Below are positions 22,111-34,928 of a stretch of DNA of 64,000 nt, one piece after another. Position 1 is the stretch's first letter. Each line of letters opens with the position of its first letter. This stretch comes from Alligator mississippiensis (taxonomy: Eukaryota > Chordata > Crocodylia > Alligatoridae): assembly GCF_030867095.1 (NCBI RefSeq), contig NC_081825.1:50644501-50708500 (forward strand), given 5' to 3'. The translations under genes and the position numbers were made by a program. The notes under the pieces are model-generated. The model saw only the letters and a list, made by a program, of their open reading frames with translations, searched no databases and was not told the DNA's origin.

Positions 22111-22964
22111 ATTAGAGTTTTGAATGCTTGGAATATCTGAAAATAAGTTATCTTTTATTTCGGAGTTAAAATGGGGATTAACTTTATGTTTAGACTGCCA
22201 TATCCAAAAACTTTTGACCAGTCTTTCTCTTGAGGGACTGATAAAAAGAGGATTTTTGTAATGTAAGAACTAACTGCCATTCTTTGTTACAAAACAAATG
22301 TTTACCAGTGCTAACACTGAAGATTATTTAAAAAATGAACAAATTTGCTTTTCACTACTTATGCTATTTGTTTCCTTTTTGCTTTTGATCTAAGTCAATA
22401 AAACTAACCTAGACAGTTTCATTTTCTGGTTCTCTGTTTTCTGGTTAGGAGAAAATGCTGATTTTGTTTTACTTTATAATGAGTGAGTACTTAACCCCCC
22501 TGTGGCAAAGCTTTTCTACATTAATGTTCCTTTTCCTATTGTGCCACCAGTTTCCTATGTGATCTTGGGCACATTATTTAATTTTTTTGATCCTTTGTTT
22601 TCTCATCTGCAAAATGTGAACGATTGTTTACCTGCTAGATGTAATGTGAAGCTCATAATACTTGCATATAAATGCTTAGATATGTAGTGCTATAGAACTG
22701 AAAAATTGTAGTATTAGTAGCAGTATTTATTATTATATATTTCAATTACACACAAAAAATAATGATGAAGTTTCATGGTTTCAAAGTCCAACATCAAGGA
22801 GTTAGAATTAAAGTTGTCTATGCACCCTTACTTTGACCCCTTGTGTACATCTGCAGCATGATGCAATCAGTCCTTAATTACATGGTAACATGCTAGTTTT
22901 CCACAAGAACCCTACCTCATTTGGTAAACAGAATGGATGGAACTCATTTCAAATGACCGGGGTT

Positions 22965-22966
22965 AC

Positions 22967-22997
<31 letters not shown>

Positions 22998-23033
22998 TGT
23001 ATGTATGTACATACACACACACACACACACACC
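22965..23033. repeat. Compound simple repeat (ACATAT)n(GTAT)n(CA)n
   Basis: CATATA hexamers, then GTAT tetramers and a CA dinucleotide tract form one compound microsatellite. Confidence 0.9.
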
Positions 23034-25740
23034 CACCAGAGCTGTGAGGTATTGGAACATGCTCAATGAGGATGGAATCTTCAGAAATGTTAGCTGCTAA
23101 ATTTTAAATCTCTTATGGGCATGTGCAAACTGGGATTTTTGAAAGCTTACAACTTGTCCAAATATAAGTATATTTTCAGAGAAAGAGTAAAACGTACATC
23201 CCTGTCAAATGTCAAGACCCTGCTTCAAATATGCAGACCACAGCTTCTTTACCCAAAGGTTACCAGAATATTTTAATGCAGCCAAAACAATCCACCTTTA
23301 TTTTGCCTCATTCTCAGAAATTACGGAACCATTTTAGCTGAAATTTAAAAAAATTAAAATAACAAAAAACAACCATAAAACAGAAACCTGGCATGAAAAA
23401 ATTCAGCCCAAACATCAAAGTTCAGCAAGGAGCCAAAAAGAAACTTACAGGAAATATCTGGTGTCTTAATGATAGCATGCTACCAGCCCTGACTATAGTA
23501 AGGAAAGAAAAGCAGCTCCTAACCTTGTCTAGTCTAGAACATTTTGTGGTGCAAGTACCTACTACACCTGTCAGATGCATCATTCAAACACACTACATTT
23601 TTTACAGTCATGCACAAGTGCTGGAAGCAACATGGCAGTCCTGGTAGAAAAGCTTATAATTTTTGTATCTTGCATTGCATCACTGCTCTTACAGCACTAG
23701 TGTTGATCTTCCAGCTGCAATGTCACCTATACTCAGGACAGCTGTCTAGTTTTGAGCTGTTGTAGCTTTTGTGATCCCATGCATATGGTTTTTTTTCTGC
23801 TTGGGTAGAATGTAGTGCAGGCCCCTTTTCAGGGTGTGTGCTGGAAATTTTGGAGTATTGTATTCAAAGGACATTTGGTGCCTGGGTATGTTGACCAGGC
23901 TTACGTTAGATAGAAGGCTACTGTGGATGCACTAAACTTATTGAACTCTGTAGTGTGGACAAGGCTAATGTGTCAATAATACTGTCATTCATTAACTATG
24001 TTGAGAGACTTTTTTTTATGAATGTGCTGCAGAGAAACACATACAAATCACTGTAGACCTAGATGAGTTTTCATTTATTATAAATACAATGTTTGTAGAT
24101 TTTACTTTTAGGGATAAAATATATTAAATCTCCCAATATTCTAATGAGCTTCATTGTTAAACAAAGTTGCTACTGAGTTCTATGAATCTACTCAGAAAAG
24201 GTGATTTAAATGTGAGTACAGTTCATATTATAATTCCTAAAGAACAGTAATCATCTCAGTCCTGTAAGTTGAAATTTCAGCATATGGGTACACCTTCTTT
24301 TATTTTCTTTCAGAAGTCTTCCTAAGACTTGATTATATTTTCAAATACTGGCTAACTGGTCTGTAGGAGACCCATTACATTGGTGGCCCAGTTATATCTG
24401 CTGTGATTCTTAAACAAATTAATCTGTAGCAAAAGAGCATCCTGCTAATTATCTGTATCAAACAAATAATAAAAGGAAATTGCCCACGGCCTGAAACAGA
24501 CCTCTAAGGCTTTGTTCTGATAATGTCTGCTCTATTGAGAGCTTCACAGCAGTCTGTTAGATAGTCAGTAAAACCCGTTGCATATGACTGGATAATATTT
24601 AGTTGCTTTGCATTTTCACATCGTTAATGGGATGTTTGTCAATCTCTCTCTTCCATTTAGAAGCTAAAAATGAACTGGCTTCACAATATGATTTGCCACC
24701 TGAACACATATCCAGGGCCACAGGAGGGAAGGGGTGACTAAGCTAAACCAGAAGGATGATGGAGCCTAACAGGGCAGAGAGAATGCACGTGGTCCTTCCT
24801 CCAGGTCTTCTAACCTTTCCCAGGTAAGGTACCAATCCCAGATAGCCTTTGTTCAAGGTGAGAAAGACTGCCATAGATAGCATAAAGCTAGTGTGGCTCC
24901 ATTGGAGCCAGTAGAAGGCTTCCAGGTTAGAAAAGCAGTACACCAGATCTGCCCAGTTTGGCAGCAGGCACTAACTCTCTATGAGTGAACCATGTGGAAG
25001 ACCTCCCCAAGGAACGCATAGAAATTTATATCCAAGCAGAAAGCTGTAAAGAGGGATTAAGATGGGAAAGAATAATTAGGCCTAGTGAAGGGGAAAACAA
25101 ATGCTTTATTTTTCAGTTATCCAGTTTTTTTATTACGAACCCAGCAAGCCATAGCAGGACACAGGTTTTTGACAGGTGAAATATCCAAGCTAGCAAAAGT
25201 AACAAATATACCTATTGGTCTGCTTTTCTCTTCATTATGATTGTGTTATTTGTTATAAATTGAAAATATGCTTCTTAATTGGACTCTGTAGTCTGAAAAA
25301 TATTTCTTCTATATCTCCTTGAAATTCAGCTGGACCAGAAAAAAAGCCTGTTGCAACTTCTCAGTATCTTCTCTCACCTGGTATGCTGACATTTCAGTGA
25401 TGTAGCATGTAAACAATTATAAACAGGTTCATAAGTATTTATGTGATACAGGTAACCTATATTCTTGGAATAAGAGTAGGTGTCCCAATGACTGCAAGAA
25501 AGCCACCTCCCCTGAAATTGCACTGGTCTTTGTGACCCATCCTAGGTCTCACAGTTCAAGTTATTCATTGACAAGGCTTTTACAATCACAAGCTTTTACT
25601 GAGGCTTTGATAAGACACTCCAGCAGTTAGTGGCAATTGAAGGCAGTCTGCACAGCAGGGACTCTTAACAGGAATGAATGAATTTTCTCCAGCACGAATG
25701 AAAGAAATCTGACTTAATACAGATGCTATAAAAGGACATA

Positions 25741-26478
25741 ATGTGTGGCCAAAGACTGAAGAGATCTGTGACTTTTTGGACACTTGTTTTCATACGAACA
25801 GTTACTGGACTTGCCGGAGATGGAAGATCTGTGTGGAAAAAAGACCTTAGCCTCAGTCCTGTGAGTGGTACTCAGATGTTTCTATATGACACTTTTCCTA
25901 AAGAGTTTCTATGGGGGGTAGGGACTGGAGCATTCCAGGTGGAAGGCAGCTGGAGAAAAGATGGAAAAGGACCCTCCATATGGGACCACTTCATCCATTC
26001 AGAGTTCACAGACGCTGCCAACACAGCTGGCTCCAGTGACAGCTATGCATTTCTGGACAAAGACTTGTCAGCTCTGGATTTCTTGGGGGTTACATTTTAT
26101 CAGTTTTCAATTTCATGGCCAAGGCTCTTTCCCACTGGAGTGGTAGCAACTCCTAATGAAAAAGGACTCCAGTACTATAGCTCTCTAATTAATGCTCTAG
26201 TTCACAAAAATATTAAGCCCATAGTCACTCTGTACCACTGGGACTTACCTTTAACACTGCAAGAAAAATACGGGGGATGGAAAAATGAATCACTAATTGA
26301 AATCTTCAGTGACTACGCAACCTTTTGTTTCCAGACTTTTGGGGATCGTGTTAAGCATTGGATTACAATCCACAATCCTTATTTAGTTGCTTGGCATGGG
26401 TATGGTACAGGTATGCATGCACCTGGAGAGAAAGGGAAAATAGCAGCTGTCTACTCTGTAGGACACAATCTGATCAAG
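25741..26478 (+). CDS. KLB: Beta-klotho, coding exon 1 (residues 1-246)
   Basis: KLB is a single-pass membrane co-receptor that pairs with FGF receptors to bind the endocrine hormones FGF19 and FGF21. This exon encodes the signal-peptide region ([17 protein letters not shown], about 10-26) and the first part of klotho domain KL1, with [20 protein letters not shown] (47-66), [11 protein letters not shown] and [10 protein letters not shown]. At 208-213 the sequence is ITIHNP, where active GH1 enzymes have NEP, so the acid/base glutamate is absent, as in other beta-klothos. The ATG is the first Met after an in-frame TAA four codons upstream. The human protein starts 29 residues earlier. The donor is AAG|GTACAG, phase 0. 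A frame open through the donor reads only into intron. Confidence 0.96.
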
Positions 26479-27547
26479 GTACAGTACAATTGGATTTGAT
26501 TTTAACAACTATGAAAAATAACAGGAGGAACACTAATATGATAGAACAGAACAGATCTAGGACTGGGGAATACTAAGAAGTAATAGTAAGTGTTTAGGAG
26601 TCCTTTATCTTCTTTTAGTGTTTGTTTTAAAAGTCTGCAGCCAGTTCAATAACTGTGTTTTAAAAATACCAGTTAACTAATTCAGTTCAGTTACTTTTCA
26701 CTTGCAAAGCCTGACAACAGTGTTTATCTCCAGTTTGTCATGATTATTTTGCTAGGTTAAAATTTTTTCCATGTTTGTGTATTTGACAAATTCTACCACT
26801 AATAGTATCCACATAGAAATATTAACTGCATCCCAGTAAGATCGTATGGAAATTATTTCTTACCAACTGAACTAACAAAATTATTAGTTTTGTTTTGTTG
26901 TTGTTATTGCTAAAAAACAAATAGCCTCTGCCTGTATTTAAGAAATTACACTAAGCTTGTTCTGTTTTTAGCAGTATCAGTTTTATTATCAGTATTGTTT
27001 TACTTAGTAATTGTCTTCCGCGATGCTGTGCACACCCTATGGACTCAATGTTGTTAGCTGAGTTCAAAAGATGCAGGCAAAAGCACTGGTTCTAGCATAT
27101 CACTTGTTTCAGTTTATAGAAATGATAGAAGACACCTATCCATATGTCTTGGGAACTCTTGGTTTTATTTCAAACACTTTCTAAATACAACAGTTTAGAA
27201 GAAGAATGAATAATGCTAATATAGTCCTTTTTGTCAGCATATTTCCAAGTGTGTTACGAAAGAGTTATCATTATCCTGATTCCAATTACAAGCCTACTCC
27301 CTCCTCCTCACTTTCTTGCCATTACTATTACAACTTTCCTACATATTATGACTGTTTTTTGTGCAGGAATATGTATACCTAGAAACAGATTTTAATTGCC
27401 AAAGCAGCTAACATAGTTTACAATGGAACATTTCTCTTCTTTGGATTTGCTTCTGGATTTTTGGGCTCTCTGAAGCTTTTCTTTACCCAAACCTCCCATT
27501 CATTTAAATGTGAGCTTTAGGTGAGAAGGGTCAACAAGAATTAAGCC

Positions 27548-27618
<71 letters not shown>
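27548..27618. repeat. (GATA)n microsatellite
   Basis: About 17 perfect GATA units lie in KLB intron 1, followed by degenerate TATATAGAT sequence up to about 27690. The locus is likely length-polymorphic. Confidence 0.95.
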
Positions 27619-27824
27619 GTTTCTGTAATATCTCTATATAGCTATATATCTCTATATAGATTTATATCTACATATAGATATAAAATAATATAAATCCAGC
27701 TATTTAACTACATACTGTTCATAGCCATTCATTTATTCCTGTCTCTAGATTAGCCTTTGATTAGGAACTATCTTACAGGTTGCTCTGTGCAAGACCAAAT
27801 ATATTACTGGTGCTTAACAAACAA

Positions 27825-27838
27825 CCCCCCCCCCCCCC
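27825..27838. repeat. Poly(C) run of 14
   Basis: A run of 14 C followed by GCCCC; a simple repeat prone to assembly error. Confidence 0.9.
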
Positions 27839-30432
27839 GCCCCAAATAAAATATATGGAAAGAAGGAGGTGTGGGCTGTTCCAGACCCCTTTTTTCCCCA
27901 AAGTTTCTGGGTATCTAGGTGTCTAAAATTACATGGATTGTTGTCAATACCATATTATTTTTTATATATTAGCAAAAACAACATTTAGGGGTTGTGCACT
28001 GTCTCTTAAAAAGGACTGGAAGCCAGAGCATCCTTCAAAGGAAGGAGTAATTTAGTTACTGTAGACAAGCTTTGCCTATTTCAGACAGTACTGAGAAATA
28101 GATTTTGAATGTTCAATGTCATGCTAGTAAACATATATCCTAGCTAGAGCAGTAGTTTGTTCAAACAGAGCTAACATGTAACTGCCACAAAAAATGGTAT
28201 TGGTAAAATACAAAACATTAAAAAAACTTAACATTTATTTATACTTGTAAGTAACTATTTGATTATGATGCCCCTAAGGCACAATATAGGTGGAACTGCA
28301 CAGTGTCATTTGTCAAATACTTTACAGAGTAGAATATTGCTAACTTTATTTATATTTTTTTCCTGTTTGTTATATTGCATTTAAAATCTCAACCTTATCA
28401 CGTTCATTGCGACTTTTGGCCATTGATTTCAGTAAGGTACAGAATTCATACTTTTTAAATGTTTTCAAATAGGGATGAACCACCTATATCCCTGTCTGAG
28501 CGTAAAGGATTTCTCTCAATTTTGTCCCCACATTTAACATCCTTCTGATAGGCTGAAGGAAATTGCAGGACATAAGAAGAGCTTGCATTTCAGGGACCTT
28601 GACATAATTAGCTGATGATCTCTGTCATGGAGGCAAAATGTAGAAATTGGATAAAGTGAAGAAGGTCAGAGTTTCAGCAAGATGCTTTTTCCATTTGAGT
28701 ATGTCATTCATTTTTAACAGTACCGTAGTAATTTTGGGGGCATTGTGAAAGAACTACATTTTAAAGAAATATGTGAATGAAGAGAGGGTACTGGCTTGAA
28801 GGGACCCCTTTGCGTGTCAGAGATGTATGAAAAGTGGACCTACTAGACCACATGGGTGAGGGTTAAGAAACTAAGCTAGGTATGTTAGGAGTAGAGTTTT
28901 GCAAAGCCTTGAAAGTGAGCTGAGCCTACGTATGAAGAAGTGGCTTATAGTTTGAGTGTCTTGCCTTTGGGGTACCCAACTCAAGACCCTCATTTTTTTT
29001 CTGAAAATCAGGCCCCATAAAGTAAGTAACCAAAAATAAAAGGACCTTAACATTAGCAGCAGTTTTTTATTATGCAACAATAAGATTAATATTGCCAGCC
29101 TGTTCACATGACTTAAATCAGGTGGATAGCTTCATAATTAAAAAAATAAACATAAATAGTCATAACTGGAACTGAAGAAATATACAATTCTAAGATAATG
29201 GGAAGTAAATTACATCTTACTAATGGCTTCCTAATAAAAAGAATGAAAGTATGAAAATAGCAGCAGCATGTTGCTTACATTCTTTTAAGGACCAGCTTCT
29301 GGTACACTTAATTGTCTTCAGTGATACTCTGGTTGATTTGTTGCCTCAGAAAAATTAATGGAACTATTCACAGAGTAAGATGCTATTTAACTTCAGTAAT
29401 GTTGTCACAGTCTAGCCTTAATGTTATTTAATGTTGCTTTATTCTTCCATGAGAACTTGAATGTAAATTTTATTCCCCTCCACCCCCTAAACAAAAAGTC
29501 ACAGGAACTGAAATGGTTAGGAATTTTGGATCTGATCCAAAGTCTGTGGAAGTCAGTGAAAAAACAAACAAACATTGATTTCACCATATTTTGGACTAGG
29601 CTTCTGGTGACACACCTCAGTAGTAAAACCTCATTTGTAGATAATTTGCTGGAAGATGAAGGAATTGAATTTTCCATTACAGCCTAAGTTCATTAAGTAT
29701 GTTTAGCAGAAAGACCATGTATGGAAAGCTATGGGTAAACTGACCTGGCCAGTATAGGATTGTCACAAAGCAACTGAATGGCAGCTCTGGAATCCTCTTA
29801 TGGATGTATAGTTAATATTTGTATAAAATATATTGGTCCATCTCATAAAGGAGAGTGTTAGTTTTAGTTTCATTTGCCTATGTAGCACTCTACTTTGCAG
29901 GAACTAATCATAGTTCACTGAACAGGCATACTTTTATGTGGCAGCTCATTCATATCTGTTGCTGAGTTTCATAGAATGACAGAAATAATTCAACAAACCA
30001 TAAATCCCATATTGTCTGGACTCTGGATTCTTTTATCTAGTCTCTGAAGGTCCGAAAACCAATGAAGTCTGAGGAAATTTTTCTTCAGTCTAGGTTATAA
30101 ATATAGCCTTTTTCAATCTGTGTTAGCAAATTTAACAGATGGACGGTGTGAGAGAAGAAAATAACACTCAGACGGGGGGCGAGGGGGAGGGGCTGAGGAG
30201 AAAGCAAATGAATCATAGAACCAAAATATAAAGTGAAATGTAGCTTAATCTAAATACAGGTAGGGAGTAAGAAAGTTAATTATTCTCCTATTACAAGCAG
30301 GATTTTATAAGGAAGTCTGTATGCATCTGTCTTCCTGTTCCCACTGCCAGTTATCATCTCCCTTCTTCCCATAACCATGTGAAATCACCTCTGTGGAAGA
30401 ATCCATCTCCACAGGTTGGATGGAGGATAGCA

Positions 30433-30710
30433 GTGGCCAAATTCTATTCCACCTATTGGACATTTAAGTGGACTTAGGTGCCTATGTGCAATTCTATTCC
30501 ACCCTGCTCAAGTCTCTGAAAAACCGTTAATATAGAAGGTAGGTGGGCCCTCCTCGTTGCTGTTTTTTCTGTGATTCAATCTTAAGGGGCAGATGACAGC
30601 ATTTTGCAAAAATAGAGGCGTTCATGCACTCTTTTTTCCACCCTGTTAAAGTCCCTGGATTATACCTAGGTACCTAAATCCATTTAGATTCCTAATAGAA
30701 TCTGGTTCCT
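30433..30710. repeat. Dispersed MITE-like repeat, copy 1
   Basis: Words such as ATTCTATTCCACC, ACTTAGGTGCCTA and CTAATAGAATCTGG recur within the segment and again, in similar form, at 31612-31835. The style is that of an old palindromic DNA transposon whose ends start with a (G)AATCTGG-like motif. The ends are not exact. Confidence 0.4.
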
Positions 30711-31611
30711 GGTTTCTACCAGGTTCTTCCTCTCCAACTATACATGGGAAAAGTTGGTTTAGGTTACTGCAGGTGCCATATGTTCTAAAGTATGTTTCTT
30801 CCTCTCCACAATTTGGAAGCCCCCTAAGGCAAGAGCCCTACAGTACAGCTCCTATAAGAGTCATGCTCTTCGGGACCTATTGGAAGCAAAGCAGGCTGAG
30901 TAGACTGAAAAACAAAACAAAACAAAACAAAATAAAGGATTTCCCTAGAAGCAGAACTCTTGGGTGCGGGGCAGGCGGGTGGGGTGTCCATGAGTATAGA
31001 GTTAGAAGACTACCGTCTTCCTTATTGGGCAAATAGCCCACAGTGAAAGAATTAAAAGGAAATTTCAGTTTGAGAAAGCTTGTGTTTTCATGGCTCTGCA
31101 TGGGATACTCCTACAGAAAAGGTAGCAATAGTTGATGGTAATTTTTAAAAACCTGATTCTTCTCCATGTAATTCAATAGAAAATATGTTGTTTAAAGGTC
31201 ATAAATTGCTGTGAGTGTAACTTAGATAATGGACATGATAGATTGCATGATCATTATCATTAGTGTAATAAGAAGCAGCATCAAATCTCAGTCCACTTGG
31301 ACAGTTATTGTCAGACAGAAGGGAAGCTGCTTCTTTTTATAGTCAAGCAGACTGCACTTCATAAAAACATCAATGAGTGATACACCTTAGCATAAAAGGA
31401 GCCAGGGAAAACACATAGCTGAGACGATATGAAGTGTGCAAAGGAACCATTTAACCATGGTGGTGAGAAATGAGCTGCATGCCAAAAAAGTTGATGGATT
31501 TTGTGGATTAAAAATAAATCTGATATGAAGCAGGAAGATATAAAGCACTCAGAGTAATGTGATTCTGATAGAGTTAAACAAGAGATTCACTTTGCCCAGT
31601 ATTTACCATTT

Positions 31612-31835
31612 TCTTAGGATCTGGTTGTGTTCACTGTGACAGATCCTATACCACCTATTAGGCATCTAAGTGCAATCCTGTTCCATGCTGTTTGAGTTCC
31701 TAAAAATCCATTAATGCATCTATTTTTATGGTATGCCATCCAAGTCATAAAAAAGTGAGAAGGAGGACCCACAACATTTTTCAGGGACATGATGGTGTGG
31801 AATAGGATCACTCTTAGAATCTGGCCCTATGCTTT
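31612..31835. repeat. Dispersed MITE-like repeat, copy 2
   Basis: It begins AGGATCTGGTTGTGTTCACT and finishes CTTAGAATCTGGCCCTA, so the termini are imperfect inverted repeats. The inner CACCTATTAGGCATCTAAG and ATCCATTAATGCATC strings correspond to those in copy 1, about 1.2 kb upstream. Confidence 0.45.
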
Positions 31836-32491
31836 GTTCTCTTTTTTGAGTCCTTTAAGATTGATCACTATCACAAGTTATAGAACAGTCTCAATATTCC
31901 TTTTCTGCTCTGGACCAGTGCTCTCTTAGCAGTTCTGCCTTTATTATGTTAGGCAGGAAGAAAATAATTGTTATTAACAAACATTCTACAAAAAAGCTCA
32001 TAAACAGACTCCTATAATGAGGAAATACCTGCAAGAATCCTTTTCATAGAGACGCCTTCACCTTATTTCCCTATGGTAAAGGCACCTAGGCCTTCCTCAA
32101 AACCTAATGTATCCCTAGGGATGCATTAGAGAACAGGGCCATTCATGCAGACTGCAAATGCCCAGGTAGACTGGCAATAGGCAACCTAGTAGGGGTCCTC
32201 TACAGTCATACTGTCTTGAGGGGCCTTTGGAAGGGTCTTCTCTATAAATTTCCCAAAATGGATGGAGAATAATATGTATTTCCCCCAAATTTACCAGACA
32301 CTTCTCCCCTACTCATTCAGAAGCCTCCAAAGAATGCAAGAGTGGAAGACAGTGCCACAGCAATGGCAGAGCCTGGACTTCCTTTGCAAAGAAATCTTCT
32401 TATCTGTCCCCATCAAGCATGAATCTTGGAGGGATAAATATGGCCCTGTAACAGGCTCCAGCAATCTACCCAGTGTCCAAAGTCCCCTAGG

Positions 32492-33250
32492 CTAAGTATA
32501 GACAGTCAAAAAGCCCAAAGCTGAATTGATTCAGTCTTTGCAAGTTAGCCTGAGCTGCAGAGATTGAACCAATAAGCAAATGAACAGATATTCACTTTTG
32601 ATTCAGGAAATGCAGCCACATGTCTGCAGTGATTTGAGCCAGAAGCTGGGGGACATGGCTCCCTGGCACAGTTGCCAGCATGGGCTGTATGTCCACTTCC
32701 TCTTCCTGCAGCCCCCAACAACTCTGGGATTTGCAGTCCACAATCACAGCAGCAGGACTTTACAGAGTTACTTATCACTTCCTCTTTCTGCTTCAAGGTG
32801 CCTCTGGGATTTGTAGTCCACAGCTGCAGCCAGCACTAAGTAAGCAGGACAGGGCAGCTGTGTACTTGGGGGAAGGGAAGTTTAACCCTCCTGGGCCCTA
32901 GAACCCAGCAGGGATTTGCCGGGGGGTGGGGAGGAGCAGTGAGCCAGCCCTCACTGCTCCAGCTAGGGAGCAGAGGGGCAAGGCTAGCCCTGCTCTCTGA
33001 AGCAGACTGCACAGCCCAGTCCAGGCCTGCAAAATGCTGGGATGCTGGGGGACTCTTATTTAACTTGAACCAGGAAGGGTTCTAGGACAGAAGGTTCATA
33101 AACTGGCTTAACCAAAATCAGTTAAGTCTTATACTACATTCAATCAGGTTTATCCTAAACCAGTTTCAGCCATTTTGAAACTGGTTTATGTGCATTGAAC
33201 TTCTAGTCTGTTACAGGTTTAAACCAGTTTATGTGTAGCTTCTGCCCCTA
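32492..33250 (-). mobile_element. Non-autonomous DNA transposon, copy B
   Basis: This is the inverted relative of the element at 4651-5426. The left edge has AGACAGTCAAAAAGC, then CTGAATTGATTCAG. The right part carries CCTAAACCAGTTTCAGCCAT and GTTTAAACCAGTTTATGTG, ending near CTTCTGCCCCTAGCC. The order of blocks is the mirror image of copy A. The ends are more worn here. No coding sequence. Confidence 0.6.
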
Positions 33251-34200
33251 GCCCTAGTGGTTGGACCAGCTTGCTCACAACCCCTAGTCTCTGCTCTGCC
33301 TCCAATCTCTCACTTGCCACAGCTTGATCTTTTCAGAGTTTTCTAATTAGGGAAGCTATTGGCAGAAAAGGGGGAGCCTGTTTCTAGGTAGATCCGCTTA
33401 GTGCACAGTCCTTCAGGCTTCTTCACACTGAACTTGAAGGTGTGGGTTGCCTCTTTCTAGACAATCTCCCAATTTAAGCCTTAAAGGTAATAATCGTGAC
33501 CTCTTGCCACCCGCATAGTCACACCCATGCCTCACAGATGTTTTCAGTCATTGTCCTTAAAAGGCTCTTTGCCTCAATACCCAGCATGGCCTATTTTAGC
33601 CTCCAAGCACTTGTTGGACTCTCAGCCTTCACAGGCTTTTTCTAACTAGGCTCTCTCCACTTAGGCCCACTGAACCCAAATCCAGCTGATGAGCTCTAGT
33701 CCTCTGGGACCTTGGGCCCCTGACCCTAGTTTCACCCTCATGGGTTAGGGACCCTGGCCCTCTAAGTCTCTGATCGACTCTGACCTACACCTTGCTCTGG
33801 CAGGATACGGAGCCTGTATGCTCCTTACCAGTGCCCCTCTGTGGCCTCCGTGCGCACACTCAGCATTTAAGCCAAGAGGTTTCTGGTGCCTGCAATGCTC
33901 CCAAGTCCCTGCACATCCATGGAGCACCTTTTCTCTGCACCATCTTGGATTCTGACTTCCCCCCTCCCCTCTCTATTCAGCTTCTGGCTAGACTTAAGGG
34001 TCTGAGCCTTTTCAGTCAGCCAATTGCTCACTTCTTCACCCTCCCCAGGGGTGTCTAGTCTATTAACTTAGTGGGCAGCCTCTGAGCTTGCTGCTTTGCT
34101 CTCTTAAGGGGTAGGACACCAGGTCCCTGACATGGGTCTTTCCTTTTGAAATCAATGGTCCTGCTTTCTCCCTTTCTCTTTCCCCCTTGGCTGGATAACA
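33251..34200. other. GC-richer stretch of unknown origin in KLB intron 1
   Basis: This ~950-base block is compositionally distinct (C-rich on the plus strand, many CCCT, CTCTG and TGGGAC words) from the surrounding AT-rich intron. No terminal repeats, coding frame with family resemblance or tandem structure were seen. An old interspersed repeat is the likeliest explanation. Confidence 0.35.
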
Positions 34201-34644
34201 GGGTTAGGGCTCCCTATTACAGGCTCCTATACTACTTCTGCCTTCCCTGGAAGAGCTTGGCATCAGAATCTTTGTCAGAAAAATGTTGCAACCAATTACT
34301 GTGTTTAAGACAAAGTGCCATTGATTTTGTTTTGCCAGTGTGTAACAGTAATCCATTATTTTCCTACCCAAATATTAATGCAGTTAAACTCTAATTAAAC
34401 ATTTTCTCTTAAAGGTGGCATGAACTTGTCATAAGCAATAGGATCTGTGCAATCAGCAAATAACCCGGTATTAGAAAGAGAACAAACATGTAAAAGATCA
34501 ATGAGAACTAATAAGGAAAAAATGTTTTGATTACAGAAGCATGAATCTGGAAACTTCTATGGTCAGGTTGTTAAAAATTCAAAGGCACAATCTGGCAAGG
34601 GTTCTGTGGGTCAGATTCAAGATCTACAAAATATAGGAGCCAAA

Positions 34645-34790
34645 TATTTAAATATTTGAATGCCTTCAGCCTTCTAAATTCGCATTAACTTTCATAGGTG
34701 CTGAAGCCAGTTCCAGTGTGGGCCTCAGCACTTCTGAAAATCAGCCATAAGTGTGAATTTAGAAGGTTGAAGGCACTCAAATATTTGAAT
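34645..34790. repeat. Ancient palindromic MITE (hairpin)
   Basis: The arm 34648-34684, beginning AAATATTTGAATGCCTTCAG, is the imperfect reverse complement of 34748-34788, which contains GGTTGAAGGCACTCAAATAT. The enclosed part adds a second dyad (GGTGCTGAAGCC / GGCCTCAGCACTTC) and AAAATCAG. This matches the form of an old amniote repeat with a GTGCTGAG...CTCAGCAC core that I recall. It is non-coding. Confidence 0.6.
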
Positions 34791-34928
34791 GAATACAGCC
34801 CTAACATTAAAGCAACCCAGTTTGCAGATTTGACCCGTGAGTTGCATTTCTCCCTTTCTGAAGACAGAACCCATCCCCTAGTAGTCATGGCCCCTGGACA
34901 CAATTGATATGTTTATCTTATAATCAAG

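Larger units (their letters stand above)
12250..25740. other. RFC1-KLB intergenic interval
   Basis: Between the CpG island and the KLB start there is no convincing gene. 12650-22110 is rich in DNA transposons and low-complexity DNA, listed separately. 19000-21230 and 23040-25740 are AT-rich unique-looking sequence in which I see no coding exon, RNA gene or clear repeat end. Distal enhancers of KLB could lie here, but nothing in the bases proves one. Confidence 0.7.

Noticed and set aside
25729-25736. TATAAAAG as a TATA box for KLB.
   Set aside because: It ends 5 bases before the start codon, which leaves no room for a 5' UTR at normal TATA spacing.
33251-34200. Possible retroviral or other retroelement origin for the GC-richer block.
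   Set aside because: No terminal repeats, primer site or coding remnant could be recognised, so no family is claimed.
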